This document shows, one piece after another, positions 14,496-19,149 of a stretch of 19,149 nt of DNA. Under the pieces are notes generated by a model, which did not search any database, had not been told where the DNA came from, and saw nothing but the letters and a program-made list of their open reading frames with translations. Each line of letters opens with the position of its first letter. Position 1 is the stretch's first letter. Both the position numbers and the translations under genes were made by a program. Source of the stretch: Clostridia bacterium (GTDB lineage: Bacteria > Bacillota > Clostridia > Christensenellales > Borkfalkiaceae); contig JAJPXK010000194.1 in assembly GCA_021205485.1 (NCBI GenBank), positions 1-19,149 of the forward strand, given 5' to 3'.

Positions 14496-16189
14496 TGCGT
14501 TTCCTCCTTATCTTTTATTTCTATCAAAAAGCCGTCTTTAAACAGCTTATTTCCGCTGTAATTAAGGCATATTGCGGGGTCAGTTACATTTACCGCCGCG
14601 TCCCCGCCGCCGTTTAATATTAGCGTGTACGTCTTTTTATCGCCCCGCCTTTTAGCAATTACAAGGTCGCCGCAGCTTTTAATTTCAAGTTCAGCCTGAG
14701 CAAAGTCGTCAGTCTTTTTAAGCCCTGCCAAAAATTTTATAAGCCCCTTTAAATGCGTGTCCTTGTTCTCCTGCGACCAGTCGAATGTGCGGCGGCAGTC
14801 GGGATCGTAACCGCCCTCCATAGCGTTTTCCGTTCCATAGTATATGCAGGGCGCGCCCGTGTAGAAAAACAGCAGTGCAACCGCACTTTCAAGTTTGTCT
14901 ACTTTTCCCTTTACGCGCGTTAAAAATCTGTCAGTGTCGTGGCTGTCCAGCAAATTAAGCATCATACCGTTTACAGTGTCGGTATTGCGCATTAAAAGCT
15001 CGTTTAATTTATCGGCGAACCGCCCCGCGTTAAATTCGCCAAACGCGAAATAGTCAAGGCAGGCTTTAGTAAAGGCGTAATTCATAATGGCGTCGAACTG
15101 GTCGCCGCGCAAATACTGGTTGGCGTCGTGCCAGTTTTCACCGAGCAAAAGCGCGTCGCTCTTTACTCCCTTTACCGCCCTTCGCATATCCCGCCAGAAC
15201 TCGTGCGAAACCTCGTCCGAAACGTCAAGCCGCCAGCCGTCTATATCCAGTTCCTTTATCCAATAAGTGGATATATCGCAAAGATATTTCCGTACTTCGG
15301 GGTTAGACGTGTTCAGTTTTGGCATATACGTACAGCTTGAAAAGCACTCGTATTTAAACGGTTTATCGCTTTCTATTATAAACCAGTCGTAATATTTCGA
15401 CTTCCTTCCGTTCTTTTTTACGTCCTGAAATTTATCAAGATTTTCACTGCAATGGTTAAACACAGCGTCTAACACTACTCTCATCCCCATAGAGTGGGCG
15501 GTTTCAACAAGCTCTTTTAAAGCGGCTTTGCCGCCGAAATGTTCGTCTACCGTATAGTAATCGCTTATATCGTACTTGTGGTTGGATACCGATTTAAACA
15601 CGGGCGTTAAATATATCGTGTTCACGCCGAGCGAATACAAATAATTTAATTTTTGCGTAACGCCCTTTAAATCGCCGCCCGCAAAGCTCTTCGGGTCGGG
15701 TATATCCCCCCACTTCAGGTTTATATACGAAAGGTCTTTATCTTTGTCGCCTATGTTAAATCTTTCAATAAATATCTGATAAAACACGGCGTTTTGCATC
15801 CATTTTATAGGTTTTATTATATCGCACTCATTGATATATGCGTATTGAAAACAATTGTAATAGCTTAACTGGTAATCAAATTTTTCTGTCAGTCCGTCTT
15901 CTGAATAGTAATAGGTTTTGCCGTTTTCCGTTATCTTAAAAACGTAAACAAACCTTACGTCGTCAAGTTTAAGTTTTACTGTATAATAATCGAAAAGTCT
16001 GCCGCCGCTTACTCTTTTCATCTCCGCGGCAAATTGTTTTAACGCATAGGTATATTTGCCGCCATATATAACTTCCACCTTTTCAGGCGCGTCTGATTTT
16101 GATATGCGAAGACGCAGACAAACGGTGTTTTTATCCGTTGCAAAGCAGTATTTCGATTCGGGTTCGTGCATTACCGCGCTTTCGTTCAT
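14492..16189 (-). CDS. Cytoplasmic cyclomaltodextrinase/neopullulanase (GH13_20)
   Basis: A 565-aa enzyme without signal peptide that hydrolyses cyclodextrins, pullulan or maltodextrins after import. Residues 1-115 fit the N-terminal CBM34-like domain, and the barrel starts near AVFYQIFIERF (134-144). GH13 regions are DAVFNH (H245), GWRLDVSDE (nucleophile D322), LLGENW (acid/base E351) and LLDSHD (D418). The fifth conserved region reads MPKLN (289-293), the mark of the neopullulanase subfamily. HKYDISDYYTVDEHFGG is also typical. The frame stays open upstream to 16300, but ATG at 16189 is chosen because GGAGG lies just before it, and an upstream start would run into the divergent lacI-type gene. 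It is the first gene of the operon. Confidence 0.94.
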   Translation of the reverse strand: MNESAVMHEPESKYCFATDKNTVCLRLRISKSDAPEKVEVIYGGKYTYALKQFAAEMKRVSGGRLFDYYTVKLKLDDVRFVYVFKITENGKTYYYSEDGLTEKFDYQLSYYNCFQYAYINECDIIKPIKWMQNAVFYQIFIERFNIGDKDKDLSYINLKWGDIPDPKSFAGGDLKGVTQKLNYLYSLGVNTIYLTPVFKSVSNHKYDISDYYTVDEHFGGKAALKELVETAHSMGMRVVLDAVFNHCSENLDKFQDVKKNGRKSKYYDWFIIESDKPFKYECFSSCTYMPKLNTSNPEVRKYLCDISTYWIKELDIDGWRLDVSDEVSHEFWRDMRRAVKGVKSDALLLGENWHDANQYLRGDQFDAIMNYAFTKACLDYFAFGEFNAGRFADKLNELLMRNTDTVNGMMLNLLDSHDTDRFLTRVKGKVDKLESAVALLFFYTGAPCIYYGTENAMEGGYDPDCRRTFDWSQENKDTHLKGLIKFLAGLKKTDDFAQAELEIKSCGDLVIAKRRGDKKTYTLILNGGGDAAVNVTDPAICLNYSGNKLFKDGFLIEIKDKEETQ

Positions 16190-16221
16190 ATGTCCTCCGA
16201 TGTAATTTTTTAATGTGAGCG

Positions 16222-16233
16222 AAACGCCCGTTT
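16222..16233. promoter_or_regulatory. Candidate LacI-family operator
   Basis: AAACG-CC-CGTTT is a perfect inverted repeat with 5-base half-sites. It lies in the 87-nt gap between the divergent regulator and the operon, five bases upstream of the regulator's -35 box and 33 nt upstream of the GH13_20 start. LacI-family sites are short palindromes with CG near the centre, so it fits, but no second copy was found to confirm it. Confidence 0.4.
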
Positions 16234-16238
16234 TATGG

Positions 16239-16267
16239 TTGACTTTTTTGTATTTTGCTTTTATACT
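16239..16267 (+). promoter_or_regulatory. Sigma-A-type promoter of the LacI-type regulator, predicting a leaderless mRNA
   Basis: TTGACT (16239-16244) and TATACT (16262-16267) are separated by 17 nt. Transcription would start around 16274, only a few bases before the ATG at 16277. This agrees with the absence of any ribosome binding site. No comparably clear promoter was found for the opposite-strand operon. Confidence 0.75.
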
Positions 16268-16276
16268 TTTAGTGTT

Positions 16277-17071
16277 ATGAGCAGAAAAGTTACAATACAC
16301 GACGTTGCAAGGGAAGCAGGCGTATCCGCCGCGACCGTTTCATACGTAATAAATAACCGCGAAGACCAGTCTATCAGCGAACAAACCAAGCAAAAGATAT
16401 GGCACGTTATAAATATGCTCAATTATAAGCCGAGCGTGTTTGCCAAAAACCTGCGTTCTTCGTCTGAAAGCAAGTTTATTGCCGTATGCTGCGACGGCGA
16501 CGATACTTTGCGCCGCACAGAATTTGTAAGTATTGTAAATTATCTGTCCGCCGCATTCGGCGATAACTACGGCATCTTGTTTATGTCCAAGCCATACGAC
16601 AAGAGAATTACCAATGCCGACGCAATAATCGCCTGCGACGTATCAAAAGAAACTTTCTACCAGATAGGCGAAAACAACTACGTTCCCCTTATCGCGTTCG
16701 ACAGTCTTATAGACGATAAGCTGTTCTTCCAAATTACCGCCGATTTTGATAAACTAAAAGCCGAAGCCGAGGAACATTTCGGCGAGAATTACACTTTTGT
16801 ATGTATAACCCCCGCCGATGTTGCCCTTGGGAGAAAAATAGAGAAAAGTTTCCCTGCCGTTATTTTTGTAAACACGCTTAACGAGCTTGCTTCATTACAC
16901 GTAGACAACGTGTTTACCGCGCAAAAAATAATAGCAGACTTTTTTGAAAGCAAAGGCTCAAACGTGTATTTCTGCGAAAGGCTGTACGTGGACAAATGCA
17001 ACAAAACAGTGCAATGTGTTCAACAGGCATTCAGCCGAGAGCCTTTCGACGTGCATTTTTACGAAGTATAA
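16277..17071 (+). CDS. Short LacI-family transcriptional regulator
   Basis: A 264-aa protein. The N-terminal domain is a clear LacI helix-turn-helix: VTIHDVAREAGVSAATVSYVINN (residues 5-27), followed by the hinge region YKPSVFAKNLR (50-60). The ligand domain has about 200 residues instead of about 270-280 and lacks the usual C-terminal GF...P...AIE-type landmarks, so the sensing half is reduced or diverged. It is divergent from the sugar operon and is probably its regulator. The frame opens at 16235, but that ATG overlaps the -35 box. ATG at 16277 starts the conserved MSRKVTIHDVA and lies just after the predicted transcription start. The frame ends in a proper stop followed by a terminator, so it is not obviously broken. 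Confidence 0.88.
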   Translation: MSRKVTIHDVAREAGVSAATVSYVINNREDQSISEQTKQKIWHVINMLNYKPSVFAKNLRSSSESKFIAVCCDGDDTLRRTEFVSIVNYLSAAFGDNYGILFMSKPYDKRITNADAIIACDVSKETFYQIGENNYVPLIAFDSLIDDKLFFQITADFDKLKAEAEEHFGENYTFVCITPADVALGRKIEKSFPAVIFVNTLNELASLHVDNVFTAQKIIADFFESKGSNVYFCERLYVDKCNKTVQCVQQAFSREPFDVHFYEV

Positions 17072-17075
17072 TTTT

Positions 17076-17110
17076 AAATCGGGCGTTCTTACCGAACGCC
17101 CGATTTTTTT
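17076..17110 (+). terminator. Strong rho-independent terminator of the LacI-type gene
   Basis: A perfect 13-bp stem (AAATCGGGCGTTC at 17076-17088, GAACGCCCGATTT at 17094-17106) with loop TTACC ends in seven T residues (17104-17110). It begins five bases after the stop codon. On the opposite strand it has no T tract, so it serves the plus strand only. Confidence 0.92.
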
Positions 17111-17151
17111 GCCTTTTTACGGGCGGGGAATTTTATTAAGCTGATACTCTG

Positions 17152-19149
17152 TTAAGATACAGCGTAGAAATCTATTTCACCGCTTACGGCATTATATGTT
17201 ACCTTATAAGTTCCGGCTGTATTACAGGTAAGGTTGCCGCTTTCAACAGTGAATATGCTGTTAGCGTCGCCAGTAGTTCCAAGATTTGAAAGTCCTATCC
17301 AGTCGCCATAGCCCTCGGTAGCACCGCTTTCATAAAGAGCAAGTCCTAATTCCCAACCGCTTTCAAACGTAAGGGTAATTTCAAATACCGTCGCGTCGCT
17401 TGTTGAAGCCGTCAGTTTATAGCTTGACGAGAAATTGTGATCCCAGCTGTTCATACCGCCTTTGATATAAATATCGTAAGTGGTATTATAAATATCAACC
17501 GTGCAATTTGTCCCGTCATATACGCAAATTACTTTATAAACGCCTGCCGTCGTGCAAGTGTAGTTGTACTGTGCATTCAATGAATCGTTAGCATCGCCCG
17601 TCGTACCTATATAACCTGTTCCTATCCAGGTATAGCTTGACGTGTCACCCGCATTGTATATACGAAGTCCGAACTGGCCGCCAACCGCCAACGCTATAGT
17701 GTATTCATAAGTATTATCCGCTGTTTTTGTAAACAGATATGTATCATTATAAGCCGTAGGATTCCAGTCTGTCTGCATATTACCGCTTAAATAAACGTCA
17801 TAACCTGAAGATATGGTAATTATCTTTGAATAACTATCAAAGAATATATTGTAAGTTCCAGAAGTAAGTACGCTTATATTTGAGTTTGTATCACTTACTG
17901 TACTGAAGTTACTGCCGCCGCCCGAAAGATAAGTATAGTTATAGGTCGCTTTGGAATTTTCCCAACTATCGCCTATTACAGTTGAGCCTGCAACTATCGC
18001 ACGGACTATAATTTCATCGCCTGCGGTAAGTTCCACGTTCGACAGAGCATATATACCAGAACCTGAAGTTGTTTCGGTGAGCTGTAAGGATGTAATACCA
18101 GTCCAGCTTACGCTTGAAGCCGTTACCGTACCATCGATATAATAATCATAGGTATCGGGAACAACAGTTGCGTCAAACGCTACTGAAAGCACTTCCGTAG
18201 AAGCAGTATAAGTAAACGTGTAAGTGCCAGATGCAAGCGCGGTGATATTGTTTTCGTCGCCCGAAACATAGGTCTTGCTCGCGTCGTCAAGGTTAGATGC
18301 CTTAATGTATGTTGCGCCTGTCGTTGTTTCGCCTGCTAATGTATTAGTGGACGTAAACATAAACTCTTCACCGGCTTTAAGGTATATCGAAAGAGTATAA
18401 ACGCCGCTTGTAGATTCGGTCATCTTTGTGGAAGCGTTATACATATCCTGCCAGTTGGTAATGGTAGCACCCTTGATATAGAAGTCTACCGTTGCCTCAA
18501 CTTCCTCCGAAGCATCGCCGTTGCGTACCCATGTTATGGTATCATAGGGGTTGATATTATAGTTTTCGTTGCCTTCATATCCAGATTCATAAGTATCATC
18601 AGCAGGGTAAGTTGTAAGGGTAAGCGTATAATTACCTGCATACTCAACCTTTATATTAAGACGCTTTGAAGAGTTGTCGCCTATTGTACCCGAACTTGAG
18701 AATACCGTAGTGCCGTCAGAAAGAGCTGTTTCGGTAAGATAACCAAAGCCGCGCTGATCTTCCCAGCTGGAATTAATTGCAAACTGGAAGTAGTCACCCG
18801 CATACAGATCAAGAGTTATAGTGTATTCGTTTGTATCGCTTGCCTTCGTAAGTTTGAAGTCATCGCTGATAACGTTACCCCAATCGCTCTTACTTAAAAC
18901 AGGGCTTGTACCGCTGCCTACTATATAGAAGTCACGCGTATCAGTTACGGTAACAGCTGACGAGAACGCTGCAAACACAGACGTATCGGCGGTTATTGCC
19001 GTAGTAAAGTCGAATGAATGCGTAAACGAAGGCTCACCGTACCAGCCGACAAAATTATATCCGTCTTTTTCAGGAGTCCATTCCGTGGCGTAACCGCCCT
19101 CTTCTACCGTTTCAGTTTTTAAAACGGTGGTTCCATCAGTACCGTCGAT
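17152..19149 (-). CDS. C-terminal part of a large secreted protein with Listeria-Bacteroides repeat and five starch-binding-like modules (partial)
   Basis: The frame is open to the window edge, so the 5' end is missing; GTG at 18978 is internal. There are 665 visible residues. Residues 1-63 fit the Listeria-Bacteroides (InlB B-type) repeat, ending DGYNFVGWYG...FDFTTAITADTSVFAAF. Five Ser/Thr/Tyr-rich beta-sandwich modules follow at about 72-208, 222-329, 334-447, 450-555 and 557-665. They share a first strand like YDIYIKGGMNSW, a middle EYTI-L-L-AG, a loop such as GTTGDAN and a closing strand like AGTYKVTYN. The last two are most alike. This resembles SusE/SusF-type or amylase-associated glucan-binding domains. 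There is no LPXTG or C-terminal membrane segment. The missing part may hold a catalytic domain; its neighbours suggest starch, which is inferred. Confidence 0.8.
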   Translation of the reverse strand: MDGTDGTTVLKTETVEEGGYATEWTPEKDGYNFVGWYGEPSFTHSFDFTTAITADTSVFAAFSSAVTVTDTRDFYIVGSGTSPVLSKSDWGNVISDDFKLTKASDTNEYTITLDLYAGDYFQFAINSSWEDQRGFGYLTETALSDGTTVFSSSGTIGDNSSKRLNIKVEYAGNYTLTLTTYPADDTYESGYEGNENYNINPYDTITWVRNGDASEEVEATVDFYIKGATITNWQDMYNASTKMTESTSGVYTLSIYLKAGEEFMFTSTNTLAGETTTGATYIKASNLDDASKTYVSGDENNITALASGTYTFTYTASTEVLSVAFDATVVPDTYDYYIDGTVTASSVSWTGITSLQLTETTSGSGIYALSNVELTAGDEIIVRAIVAGSTVIGDSWENSKATYNYTYLSGGGSNFSTVSDTNSNISVLTSGTYNIFFDSYSKIITISSGYDVYLSGNMQTDWNPTAYNDTYLFTKTADNTYEYTIALAVGGQFGLRIYNAGDTSSYTWIGTGYIGTTGDANDSLNAQYNYTCTTAGVYKVICVYDGTNCTVDIYNTTYDIYIKGGMNSWDHNFSSSYKLTASTSDATVFEITLTFESGWELGLALYESGATEGYGDWIGLSNLGTTGDANSIFTVESGNLTCNTAGTYKVTYNAVSGEIDFYAVS

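Noticed and set aside
14133..14561. Plus-strand open frame of 142 codons opposite the binding-protein start
   Set aside because: It is antisense to two well-supported genes, and its composition looks like a codon shadow; no ribosome binding site was seen.
16190..16300. Longer GH13_20 start at 16300
   Set aside because: It would overlap the start of the divergent regulator; GGAGG sits directly before ATG at 16189.
18976..18978. GTG at 18978 as the start of the large surface protein
   Set aside because: The frame continues in register for 57 codons to the window edge and encodes a Listeria-Bacteroides repeat, so the gene is cut by the window.

Overview
The window looks like a chromosomal segment of a Gram-positive Bacillota, most likely an uncultured gut Clostridia. 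The grounds are strong GGAGG ribosome binding sites, consensus sigma-A promoters, a Listeria-Bacteroides surface repeat, a moderate GC content that falls in intergenic DNA, and a family 1 sugar ABC importer. The sequence does not allow a finer placement.

Positions 1-4060 form an AT-rich accessory stretch. It holds three minus-strand genes: an AAA ATPase of the DUF4143 type (181-1500), a 107-aa protein of unknown function (2135-2458), and an AlbA_2/GHKL-ATPase/winged-helix regulator (2552-3916). A 634-nt gap between the first two is packed with palindromes and three separate sets of repeats, each with a 33-bp period. Two of these sets lie in the part of the gap that may be decayed transposon ends.

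Positions 4179-16189 hold a seven-gene minus-strand operon for starch and cyclodextrin use. In transcription order it encodes a cytoplasmic GH13_20 cyclomaltodextrinase/neopullulanase, a sugar-binding protein, two permeases (MalF- and MalG-like), an ABC ATPase (MalK-like) with a 264-residue C-terminal extension, a glycogen/maltodextrin phosphorylase, and an exported GH13 enzyme with the full A/B-C-D-E layout of a cyclodextrin glucanotransferase (CGTase). Most junctions overlap by a few bases or are very short. The exceptions are malG-malK, which carries a 125-bp inverted-repeat element, and malK-glgP, which carries a 15-nt T tract and a hairpin.

A short LacI-type regulator is divergently transcribed (16277-17071), with a candidate operator in the shared intergenic region and its own rho-independent terminator. 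Convergent to it is the 3' part of a large secreted protein (17152 to beyond 19149), with a Listeria-Bacteroides repeat and five tandem beta-sandwich modules that resemble SusE/SusF starch-binding domains.

The inferred working model is as follows. The exported CGTase-like enzyme converts starch to cyclodextrins or maltodextrins outside the cell, with the modular surface protein perhaps binding starch. The ABC importer takes them up, the GH13_20 enzyme opens or trims them, and the phosphorylase yields glucose-1-phosphate. This resembles the known Klebsiella cym logic, here in one Gram-positive operon with several unusual components.
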